Part shown: piece by piece, positions 45,201 through 57,200 of the stretch
Layout: every line of letters starts with the position of its first letter
Numbering within the stretch: position 1 is the stretch's first letter
Assembly (NCBI RefSeq): GCF_910591885.1
Contig: NC_063271.1
Span: forward strand, 3,651,001-3,715,000
DNA from: Bombus terrestris
Taxonomy: Eukaryota; Arthropoda; Insecta; Hymenoptera; Apidae
Direction: 5' to 3'
Length of the DNA: 64,000 nucleotides
Made by a program: the position numbers and the translations under genes
The notes under the pieces: generated by a model
The model's input: only the letters and a program-made list of their open reading frames with translations
Told to the model about the DNA's origin: nothing
The model's database searches: none

Positions 45201-48200
45201 TTGGAGGACTTCCAATATAAGATGGTCGACACTGACAAGATGGCCCACCATTAACCACACGACATTCTGAATTTGGACCGCAAGGAGAAGGCAAACATGG
45301 TTGTGTAACTTCGAGTGCTGTAGGAGGTGTAGCTTCTAAAAGTGCAATTGCGAAATGTGAATCGTACTCAATTTTTCTAATATTAAGTTACTCGAAATGT
45401 TTCGATATATCTTACGTGGAATAGGGAAGCATCTAGTGAAGGGATCCCCCGTGTATGATTGCCTACATGCACAGATTGGACTGTGATTCCTGACCACGCA
45501 TGTAGCGAATGTACCACAAGAAGCTGGACACGGGTCCACGCATTTCTGATTAATACATGCACGATCTTGAGGACACTCTGAGTTTAGAACGCACTCAGGT
45601 CGGCACATTGGAGGTACGCCTGTATATTCTGGCAGACAGGAACAAACTCCTTGATCATTTACTACTCGACATTGACTGTTTGGTCCGCAAGGTGAAGGAT
45701 TGCATGGGTCCTTGTACGTCGGTTTATCTTCTACAAGATTGCGATTTAAATTTATAAAAAATATTGTAATCTTGTAATCTTTCGAAAGACGAGAATTGCA
45801 ATCTTTTCATTCGTAAGAGTTTATGCCAAATGCATACTAGAACGAATAGCTAAATACTCATACCTAATTCACGCATCAAGGTGCAGTATTGGAAGGGGTT
45901 TCCACTGTAACCTTGAATACACGTGCACGCAGGACGATGATTGATAACCTTGCACTCTGTGTTCGTTCCACAAGTGCCTGGACAAGGATCTTGACATTTA
46001 GAACGTATACAGCTCAAGGTAGATGGACAATCCGTATCAACGACACATTCAGGGCGACAACCTTCGTAAGGGTTGCCAATGTAATCGAGCGAACAGGAAC
46101 ACGAACCTATACCGTTTTGTTCTTTGCATATCGCGTTGAAGCCACATGGCGAAGGAGTACATGGAGAAATATTCACAGGGACAGCTAAAAAGTTTTACAG
46201 TGGTCAGAAAATACGGAAAATTAATGCAATAAAATATTTCCTGCATAGATAATCAAAGTAAAGGGTTCTGACTGCTAATTCCTCTGACCATAAGTAACGG
46301 GTATAATAACAGAATAGCAATGAACAAAAATGTTGATCCTTACGTGGTCTAGGTGTACATTGAGTGAAGGGATCACCGGTATATTCGCTCGGACACACAC
46401 ACATGGGTGTATGACTGACAACGCGACATTCAGCGTTAGCGCCACAAGATCCCGGACAAGGGTCTCTGCATTTCTGATTGATGCAAGCAAACTGACTAGG
46501 ACATTCGCTATTACTGACACATTCCGGTCGACAATTGGGTGGTGCGCCTATGAATTCCGGTGAACAAGAGCAAGAGGGAGCGTCATTGACCACTCTGCAT
46601 TCTGCATTGGGTCCACACGGAGATGGTTCACATGGGTTTTGTGGCACTACAGGCTCGAGTGCTAAAAGTACATATGTGGATTACTATTATTAGTTTTATA
46701 AACTTCACTAATGATGGTACATCGAGGAAACAAATCTTACGTCGTGGAACACACTGAACAAATGGATCGCCAGTGAGTTCTGATGGACAACTGCATATAG
46801 GATTGTGATTGACAACGTTACAAGTAGCTCTGAATCCACATGAGCCGGGACAAGGATTGACACATTTCTGATTGCTACAAGCTTCTGATAAAGGACAATC
46901 TGAACTGACTGTACATTCTGGTCTACAGGTAGGTGGTGCACCCAGGTATCCTGCTACGCAGGAACACACTGGCTGTTCATTGATCTCTCTACATACGCTA
47001 TTTGGTCCACAGGGCGACGGCGAACAGGGATTCCTCTTTACAGTATCTGTCATTGTTACAGTATCGTAGATATTTAAGTTTCCGTCATAACGAATATTTT
47101 CTCGCGTTAGTATCGAAAATAATATTGGTAATTAATTCAAATGTAACCAAATGTGTTATACCATCTATAATATAGCGATATGAATTAAGAGTTAAAAGAT
47201 AAGTTCCTGGAGTTATACCTTGAAGGACAGTGCACTGAACAAATGCATTTCCAACCATTCCACTAGGACAGCTGCACATAGGAACATGATTGAATATCAG
47301 ACACTGCGCATTTCGACCACATGTACCGGGGCAAGGATCGACACACTTGTTCCTGATGCAAGCTCGATTCTGAGGACAATCCGTATTCAGTACGCACTCT
47401 GGTCGACAACCAACGTAAGGATCTCCCTGATACTCTGGTAAACATGTGCAAATTCCATCGTCGCAACGTGCATTAGGTCCACATGGTGACGATACACAAG
47501 GGTCAACAACAGTTGGTGCAGCTGTTAAAGGAACGAACGTGTCTCGTATTTTTTACAGACCATACAAATTTCAATTCTTACTTTTTCTTGAATTTTCTTA
47601 CTTGGTTTAATGGGTGCAGGATAACAATTGCTGAAAGGATCGCCGGTGTATCCTTCGGGGCAGGTGCACACAGGCACGTGGTTGTAAACCGTGCACAGGG
47701 ACGTAACACCACAGGATCCTTGACAAGGATCTCTGCACTTCTCATTGGTACATGCAAGATTCATGGGGCAATCTGAATTCACGCGACATTCCGGTCGACA
47801 GGTCGGTGGGGATCCGATATATCTTGGCAGACAGGAACAAGAGGCTGTACCACCGATGTTCCTGCATTCTGCGTACATGCCACAAGGTGATGGCACGCAC
47901 GGATCTTTGGGAGCGAGGTCAGTGTCTTTCTGGGGTGATTCTAAAATTTGTTGATTACATTATACGTGGTTAATTTTAATAGAAGCGGTTTGTATTCAAT
48001 TTGTTAGGATGAATCGAAAGTTTTAGAATATTTGAATACTGGATATTTGATGAAGTAGATTACGCATTGTCGAAGGTTTTAAAATGTTTTAGATTCTGGA
48101 TGTTTGACGAAGTAGGTTATGCATAATATGAGATTCAAGCTGACGAACGTGTTACGATGAAAGTATCCTAAATTCATTAATTATAAATTGCACATCTATG

Positions 48201-51200
48201 AGATTAGAAATCATAATGAGACCATAAATAATGAGAATATAATGCGAAACCATCGTACAATAGAAGCTGTGAATCTTTGAAATCTGGTATATTAAAGCAA
48301 CTCGTATGCTTTCTTTAGATTCTGATAAAATAGAAATTGTTATTGGCTGATCCTGACTTTTAAATGGAGGGTTAAAAAAGCTCGATGATCCATGATGGAG
48401 AAAATATCAAGAGAAATATTCTTACGTGGAGTAGGGAAGCATTTCGTAAACGGATCACCAGTGTATCCAATATTGCAGATGCATATGGGGCTGTGGTTGA
48501 TCACCTTACACTGCGTATTGATACCACATGAGTTCATGCACGGGGACGCACATTTTTGATTAATGCACGCAAGTTCCCTTGAACATTCACTGTTTACCAC
48601 GCATTCGGGTCGACAAGTTGGTGGGCTTCCAATGAAATTTGCCAAGCAGGTACACACAGCATGGTCGTTGACGTTTCGACATTGACTATTCGGTCCGCAT
48701 GGAGACGGACTACAGGGGTCTGACTCTATGGGGTTTGCTGTGTAAGGGAAAATTGCATTAAACAGCCTACATATGCCACAGTTGCAAACATATCAAGCTT
48801 TGTGCTCGTTAAACTACTTGTGCAACGAATCTAATGAAACGTAACGATGATCTTCTATTCTAAGTCGAGAAAAAATGAGGAGATCTCACGGAAATTAAAT
48901 CGGCTATCTGATTGGAAAGTTATTTTTCTGTGTATGTCCCCTGCCATGGTATCCTCTTAAGTATGATTTAGGTTAATTAAGGTACTTCAGTTCGAGTAAT
49001 TTGAAACAATATATGATCGGTCTGAGTGATTTATTTACTTGACTTGGAATATTCTTTCATATGTGACTAATTAGAACTTTGCTTAAAACGCGCAAAACGT
49101 GCATATACTTCAAGTTTACAAATTAATATAATATATTCCAAATTAAGTAAATCGAGTCTTCACTCTCGTAAAATTGTTTCAAGTTACTTGAACGAACTAA
49201 CAACTTGATTAATCTAAACAACACTCTGATTCCTCGTTACTATTCTACTCGTTGCTATATGAATATGAAGGTCTCGATTCTACGTTCTACGTCTCTATCT
49301 TTGTTTAATGATCAAGCGTCTTTGGTTGCAAAACGTGACAGAAAACGGAATCTTACGAGCAACGGAGATGGGGGAACAATAGGTGAACGGATTGCCGGTG
49401 TATCCAGGGTTACATGAACACGCAGGCACGTGATTGATCGTTTCGCAACGAGCTTGCAATCCACAGGTTCCTGGACAGGGATCTCGGCACTTGAGGCCCA
49501 TGCAGGCCATCGTCTTGGAGCAATCGGGGTTTTGGGTACATTCAGGTCTGCATCCTTCGTAGGGGTCACCAATGTAGTCTGGCAGACAGGAACAGGAACC
49601 GACGCCATTGTTCTCGCGACAAACCGCGTTGGTACCACAGGGGGATGGCTCGCATGGTTTCCTAATATCTAAGGGTGTATCTGATCGAAAAGAGAAACAC
49701 TTTCACTTATGTTTAAATTCATCATGCGGTGTTTGGTGGAAGCTCGTGCAGTGGTATGAATATTCGTTGAATTTTCATTAGGTTTTAATAAATTTGCGAA
49801 TGAATGATCGGGGATAAGCAGAAGCTTTCTTAAATAGCAAGCATTGAAATGCTTGCGTTTGTCTGATCCTTCAAGGGTAGGGATTCAATCTCCTATTATT
49901 GGTTCTCGCTCTAGCATCGGGTGTTAGGGTGATTTGGGTTCATGAGGCGTGTCTTCAAACGTCTACTATCTTCTAAACGCTTCTAAGCATTCGGGGTTTA
50001 TTAGGGTTTTTAATCTTCTTAGTAATATAGGGTTAGGGAATTAATTCTTATAAGTAATTTCTAATAAGCGTGTCTTCGAGGTCGGTTTCAATCTTTAATT
50101 AGGAAGGGTAAGCTCATATCACTTTTTAAGGGTTAATTGCCTTTGTATCCAGGGCAACGAGGGTAGTTCGTACGGGGTACATAGGGGACCAAACGTTCCA
50201 AGACTTTTCCAACTCAGGACGTTTCAACCTTAGGGCTGTTTCAAAGCATTATGCTTGGATTGGGAATGGTCAGTACGTGCAATATCCTACATATTCGAGG
50301 GGATGAATTGGTTATCGGGTATCATTCAGGGACAATATAATTAGAGCCTATATTCCATAGGCCCCGCCACCATTCAATCTCTTAACTTGGTTATATATTT
50401 CATTTATGATTACTTTCTCAATTATATGTACGTGTGGGGGGTTTTCGAAGCCGTGCTCAACTTCGTTGGGTACGTTAATTGCAGATGTGATTATGCAATT
50501 AGCGATTATTCTCACTCTAAGTGCATGTTGATGATAATTTATGGCCCCGCCACCATAGTGACGTTTTGTCACCGAGTTTGTTAGGGCCTCTTCTTTCTCA
50601 ACGACGAAAATATGATTATTTGTTAGCAAACGAAATGGTCGTTATTATTAGGCTGCGGATATTTACGCAAATTCATATTTTTACGAATTTAATTAAGAAA
50701 TGATAATGTTAGATAGACTATTATTTTATCTACTAAACGTTATGACGAGATATTACATTATATTTTTTGTATTATATTTACATTATATTATACTTTGCAT
50801 ATTGTACGTTTTTTTATACATTATATTCCACAAATATTTTTGTATATTACACGCACCTTTGCACCTTCCAATTTTTCATAAATTTGCAGATATCCGCAGT
50901 CTAACTCTGGAAGATGTAAATCAGCACTTACCTGCACTTCGTCCGCATGCAAACGACGAAATTTGCAAATAGGAGAAAAAGAAGGAAAGAAATATGAAAA
51001 ATTGTTCTTTAGTAGACTTACCCATCTGGATCGTCTCGCAAACGCTGAACGGATTTCCGCTGTAACCATCGAGGCAAGCACACACCGCGTGATGATTCAC
51101 AACCGTACACTGAGCATTCAAACCACACAGACCGACACACGGATCGCGACACTTTTGTTGCATACACGCTAAATGCGGCGGACACTCGGGATTAATCGTA

Positions 51201-54200
51201 CACTGAGGTCTGCAATTTGGTGGAACACCGATGTAATTTTCGATACACGAACACGCTGAACTATCACCTCGCACTTGACACTCCGCGTTCGGACCGCACG
51301 GAGATGGTTGACACGGGTTCGTTGGTACTGGTGGTTGTTCTGAAATTCGAAGAAATAATATTTGAAGATTACGGAAGAAATAGATGTAAATATAATTCTG
51401 TCGATTATCTGATTTCGATGTTACTTAGCGATTAAAAGGCTGTATTCGATATAACAGGCGTAAAAAGAGGGACAATGTATTCGATGCAAATATATAAGTT
51501 TAGTATGTAAAATACGACAATTAATATTTCAGAAATCAATATCTTTCGAGAGATTTGAAGTCGATATCTTTGACATAATGCAATTGTGTCTCGAAAAATC
51601 TATTTACTAACTGATTTATCATTTCTTTTTTTATATCGAAGGAGCATACATTCGATAAAATGAACGATTTTTAGAAGAATTTTTTTCAGTGTATGATTCA
51701 ATATATCGACAATTCAATTGCTGTTCAAACCATACTATGTGGATGGATAAATGTCTAAATATAGAAATGAGAAAGCTTACTGGACATGATGTAACATCTA
51801 GTGAAAGGATCGCCAGTGTGTCCCTCGGAGCAGCTGCATATTGGATTGTGATTGACTACTTGACATTTGGTATTCTGTCCACAAGTTCCTGGACAGGGAT
51901 CTTGACACTTGTTAGAGAGACACGCCTGAGTTAACGGACACTCGGCACTCACTACACACTCTGGTCTGCACGCAGGAGGACTACCGATAAAGTCAGTCTG
52001 ACAAGAGCAGACTGCATGATCGTTCACCACCTTGCAAATACTGTTCGGCCCACAGGGAGACGGTGTGCATGGTTGTTTTCTTGGTTCTGGGAAATCGATC
52101 AAAATTTCTTTGATATAGTTCTCATGTACTTGTGCGGACTGCTTATACAAATTCATATGTACACTAAAATTAAAACACATATGTATATTATACACACCTT
52201 CAGATATCTGTGGTCGACACAGTGTGAACGGATCTCCAGTGGTACCAGGGAAACAGCTGCACATAGGAATGTGATTGACCACGTCGCATTTCGCATTGGT
52301 TCCACACGTGCCAATACAAGGATCCACGCAAAATTGATTGACACACGCCTTTACTCGAGAGCAGTCCGAATTCATAGTGCATTCTGGACGACAGTACGAG
52401 TATGGATCACCGAAATAGTTTGGAAGGCACGTGCAGATTCCCTCTCTGCAATCTGCGTTTGGTCCACAGGGTGATGGATTGCACAGATCTTCTGGCTTTG
52501 GTTGTTCTATAAAATAAATAATAATACAAACGTGAATTCAACTGTCTAATGAATAGATAAAGACAAAACACGAGCAATAAAGATCACAGACGAAAATCAT
52601 AATAAGCAATTTTAAAATTCAATAATCGATTCGCTATCATGAAATTACTGCCCGTTTAATTGGTTGTCAGATCACGTATGTACGATTGTTACAAAGTTTT
52701 ATAGACATACGATCTATTTTTAGAAAATTCATATTCGTCGATTTAACGAGCTGTTTGAAATAAAAAAATAAGTAAAAATAGACTTGTCGTGTTTTCCCTT
52801 CGAATTTAATAAATACCTATTATCTGCGAGCATAGCGTGAAAGGATCGCCGGTGTATCCTGGTTGGCACAAGCAGACAGGAATGTGATTCTGCACCCTGC
52901 AATCTGCATTTTGTCCACACGATCCAATGCAAGGATCTCTGCATTTTTCCGAGATGCAGGCTTGATTAGAAGGACAATCTGTGTTAACGACACACTCTGG
53001 TCGACAATTTGGTGGTAGTCCTATGTAGTTCTTGAGGCATGAACAAGCAGCTTGATCGCCAATTGCTCTACATTCTGCGTAGAGGCCGCACGGACTTGGA
53101 CTGCAAGGATCACCCACTGGTGGCGATGGTGTGACTGGAAAAAAATATAATTTTAAAATAATGTCAATTTATTAATTTAATTCAAACAAGGTTTCTAAAA
53201 ACCGGTCATATAAATATTATTTTAAATACTCACTCGTCTGAGGATAGCATCTAGAGAAAGGATCTCCCGTAGTGCCCTGAGGACAGCTGCACAGCGGATT
53301 ATGATTAATTACACGACAATTAGCTCCCACTCCACACGTTCCAGGACAAGGATCATTACACTTGTATTTGTAACAAGCCCTATTTTGAGGACATTCAGAA
53401 TTTACGACACACTCAGGCTTGCAGTTAGGCGGAGAACCAACGAACGATTCCTGGCAAGTACACACAGCTTGATCTTTCACGGCTCTGCACAAGCTATTGG
53501 GTCCACAAGGCGTAGGGCTACATGGGTCAGTGACAGTAGGCTCAGTGTCTGCATTGATTGGTAAATTACAGATGCTGAAGGGATCTCCTACGTAGCCAGG
53601 CTGACATGTGCAAGTAGGGATGTGGTTGATGACGGAACACTGAGCTTGGATGCCACATATTCCTGGACACGGATCTTCACATTTGTTGCGAACGCAGGCT
53701 TTGTTCGTTGGACAGTCTGAACTGAGGATGCATTCTGGCTGACAGCCTTCATAGGGATTTCCGTGGTAATCGTCGATACAGATACAAGCACCGACGTTGT
53801 CACGTTGTTGGCAGATCGCGTTTGGACCACAAGGCGAAGGCTCGCATGGATTGATTGGTTCTTCTGCAATTTAAGATAAAGATTAAGAGTATTCGTATGA
53901 AAATGATTAAATGGAAGAAATTCAAAATACGCAATAAAATAACTAATTAATGGACGTGGGAAATACAAGGGGTTTGCGAAATCGTGGTACAACCGGAAAG
54001 AAGATAATTCCTCGTATAAAACTAATGACAAGTTAGAGACGTAGAAAAAATTTTTTTGCTTGGGAAGAGTTTAGATTAATTTAAGAAAATGATGAACTTT
54101 CTGAACAATGTAATGAACAAATTAAACGAACTTACGATCCAGTTCGACACATTGGACGAAAGGATTTCCTGTATAGTCGGCTGGACATGAGCAGGTAACA

Positions 54201-57200
54201 GCATGATTGACTACCAAACACCTGGCATTTTCGGCACAGGACCCTGCACAAGGATCCGTGCATTTGGAATTTACGCAAGCTTTGTTCGATGGACAGTCGG
54301 GATTTATGAGACACTCCGGACGACAAGACGGCGGGGTTCCGATATAAGTTGGAAGACAAGAACAGGATGGATAGCCATTCACGTTCTGGCATTGAGCATT
54401 CGGACCGCATGGCGATGGATTGCACGGATCTCCTGTGTCTTTGACGTCTGGTAAGACTGCAAAGAAAAATTAGATGAACGTAATTAATGTAGAATTTGGG
54501 ACTGTAACTTCGACATTGCGAGAGGCGAACGAATTTATTATGCAACCTGATAGTTAATTGAAAATTTCTTACTCGGAGTATCGTAGCAGCTCTTGAAAGG
54601 ATCTCCAGTCTGTCCAGAAAGACAACTGCAGATCGGCGAATGATTGATCACTTCGCATCTGGCGTTCAAGCCGCAAGAACCCAAACAGGGATCCGTGCAT
54701 TTTTTGTTCACGCAAGCACGAGTCGGAGGACATTCCGTACTGACCACGCATTCTGGTCTGCACGAAGGTGGTGATCCAAGATATCCCTGAAGACAAGAAC
54801 ACACTGCGTGGTCCTCGATGTTACGACATTGGCTGTTTGGCCCACATGGTGAGGGCGAGCACGGATCTCTCTTTGCTTCTGGAACTAAAAATGCATTTTA
54901 TGATTTACTGGATATCGTTACGTATTATATCTTGGTTAAGTTTCGAAAAATTTATCAGAGATTAGAAATTTGAAAAATTTGAAAATCGAAATATCTATTA
55001 ATTTGAAAATTAAAAAATTCGTAAGTCCGGGAGGTCAGATTTAAAGATTTGTAAAAAACAGATACAGGGAAATTCTTAGTGGGACGAAAGCTTAATTAGT
55101 GGACGATTAAATAAACTTCAAGCGATTGAGAAGTCACAGATAGTTTAAAAAATCAGGTAATTGCTGTTATACGAACTGTTTGTCTCTCGATAATAAATAG
55201 AATAAATCGAAATAAATAGAGTTCTTATTCTACTCACTTTGTGGTTGGACACGACAGCTGACAAACGGATCTCCAATGTATCCAGGAATACAGGAACACA
55301 CAGGAATATGATTCACAACATCGCACACCGCATTCTGTCCGCATGTGCCAGGGCAAGGATCTCTGCACTTATTCTTCAGACAAGTCTTATCGCGTGCACA
55401 TTCCGAATTGAGGATACATTCTGGTCGACAAGCTTCGTACGGATTGCCGATATATTCAGGTAAACACTCGCAATCTCCATTTTTGCATATGGCGTTAGGT
55501 CCACAAGGCGATGGGCTGCATGGATCGCTCACAGATGGTACAGTTGCTAAGGGTAAAATACGTTTTTGCATCTCGTAAGAAACTGAACAATCATTTAATT
55601 CGTATAATAATGAAATATATCTTCTTACTTGGTGGAATCACTGTGCACTGTGTAAACGGATCACCAGTGAAACCATTCATACAGGTGCAAACAGGAATGT
55701 GATTCAGTACGTGACACTGAGCATTAACGCCACAAGATCCTGGACAAGGATCCTGACATTTCTGATTCACACAAGCAAGGTGACTCTTGCATTCGGAGCT
55801 TAGAATGCACTCTGGTCTGCATTCTGGAGGAACGCCGATGTAATTTGGTAAACAGGAGCACGCTGGGTTTCCGGATATGATCTGGCACAGGGAATTCGGA
55901 CCGCAGGGTGATGGAGTGCAGGACGGCGGTCGTTCCGTGAACGGTTGAACTTCTTGCGCTAATAGATAAATAAGATAAAAAATTTGAAAACTTAGGAGTT
56001 CAAAAATTTAAGTATAATTAGTATAATTTAATGAATTCTATCTTCATAAAGTATCATTATTAAAATTGTATCCATATAAAAATTGATGAAATCCTTACCA
56101 GGCGAGCATAGTGAGAAAGGATCTCCCGTAAATCCAACAGGACAAGTACAAATAGGATTATGATTCTTAGTAGTACACAATGCTCTCAATCCACAGGTGT
56201 TTGGACATGGATCCGTGCATTTCTTATTCAAACAAGCCAAGTGAGCTGGACATTCAGCATTGACCACACAGTGAGGTCTACAGTTCGGTGGGATTCCTCT
56301 GTATTCCGGAAGACACGTGCAGACTGCTTGACCATTCACTTCGCGACACTTACTATTGGGTCCACACGGTGATGGTGAACATGGATCCATTGGTTCTCCT
56401 GAAAAATGAATTCGCAATAATAAAATATTTATCCGATACTTTATACATATAGTAACAATTAGCCAATAAAAAATCATTATTCGATCTAATTATAACCAAG
56501 TGCTATAGAAATCAAACATACATATGAAATAAATACGAAATGTATGAAATTTAATAGATGACAGACTCACTCGGTATTTCCTTAACTTCGCAAGCGAAGT
56601 ACGGGTCTCCCGTGTATTCTGGAGGACAAGTACACACTGGAACATGTTCCTGAACATTACAGATGGATAATGTACCGCAAGTACTTGGGCACGGATCAGA
56701 ACACTTGAAACCAACGCAGGTTAATTGTGGAGCACAATCGTTGTTCGATTCACATTCTCTGTGACATCCCTTTACGTTATCGTACGGATCTCCGATAAGA
56801 TCTGGTGGACATGCACAAGCTCCTGCACCGTTTCGTTCACGACATTGAGCGTTTGGACCGCATGGATTCGGAGAACATGGGTTTGTTACGCTTATGTCCG
56901 TTGCTAAATAAAATGAAGATTAGTTATAATGGAATAAAGATTTGAAAATTGAAAAGTTTGAAAATTTGAAAGCTTGAAAATTTGAAGCATAATCGTAGAA
57001 TTAGAAATAAGGGGTCATACCTGGAGGAGGTGCCAGAATACACCGAACAGTGGCATCACCCTCATAACCCTCGGGACACGTACAAATCGGAACGTGATTC
57101 TGAACGGTACACCTAGCCAGCTCTCCACAGGCTCCGGGACAAGGACTCTTGCATCTCTGGTTAATACACGCGGCCGAATGGAAGCAATCCGAGTTATCAG

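Larger units (their letters stand above)
20922..46184 (-). repeat. dp: tandem array of ten six-exon cassettes (F-E-D-C-B-A)
   Basis: Type A exons begin (low coordinate) at 20922, 23726, 26335, 28779, 31224, 33653, 36391, 38842, 41301 and 43802, so the period is 2.4-2.8 kb. In all ten copies the exons measure A 318, B 306, C 303, D 336, E 315 and F 321 nt, 1,899 nt of coding per copy. Cassettes are numbered 1-10 from low to high coordinate below; transcription runs from 10 to 1. Confidence 0.93.
49681..51021. other. 1,341-bp intron, the longest in the window
   Basis: Composition changes along it. 49,880-50,600 contains several G/C-rich words not seen in other introns, including a 14-base direct repeat (GGCCCCGCCACCAT at 50,361 and 50,543) and a second direct repeat (GCGTGTCTTC at 49,947 and 50,068). 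50,700-50,860 is a TTACATTATATT-rich stretch. A minus-strand frame at 50,348-50,629 shows no EGF or DPY cysteines. It may hold an old insertion, but I recognise no element. Confidence 0.5.

Noticed and set aside
20922..46184. CRISPR-like or satellite array
   Set aside because: The repeats are coding exons with conserved splice sites and EGF/DPY cysteines; the unit of 2.4-2.8 kb is far too long and too complex.
20922..46184. Assembly duplication as the whole explanation for the array
   Set aside because: Copies differ by many substitutions and by intron lengths, and order and lengths hold through older diverged units. A collapse or extra copy among cassettes 3-7 cannot be excluded without reads.
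50348..50629. 93-codon minus-strand frame in the long intron as an exon
   Set aside because: It lacks EGF or DPY cysteine spacing and suitable phase 1 splice sites, and includes the GC-rich repeats of the intron.
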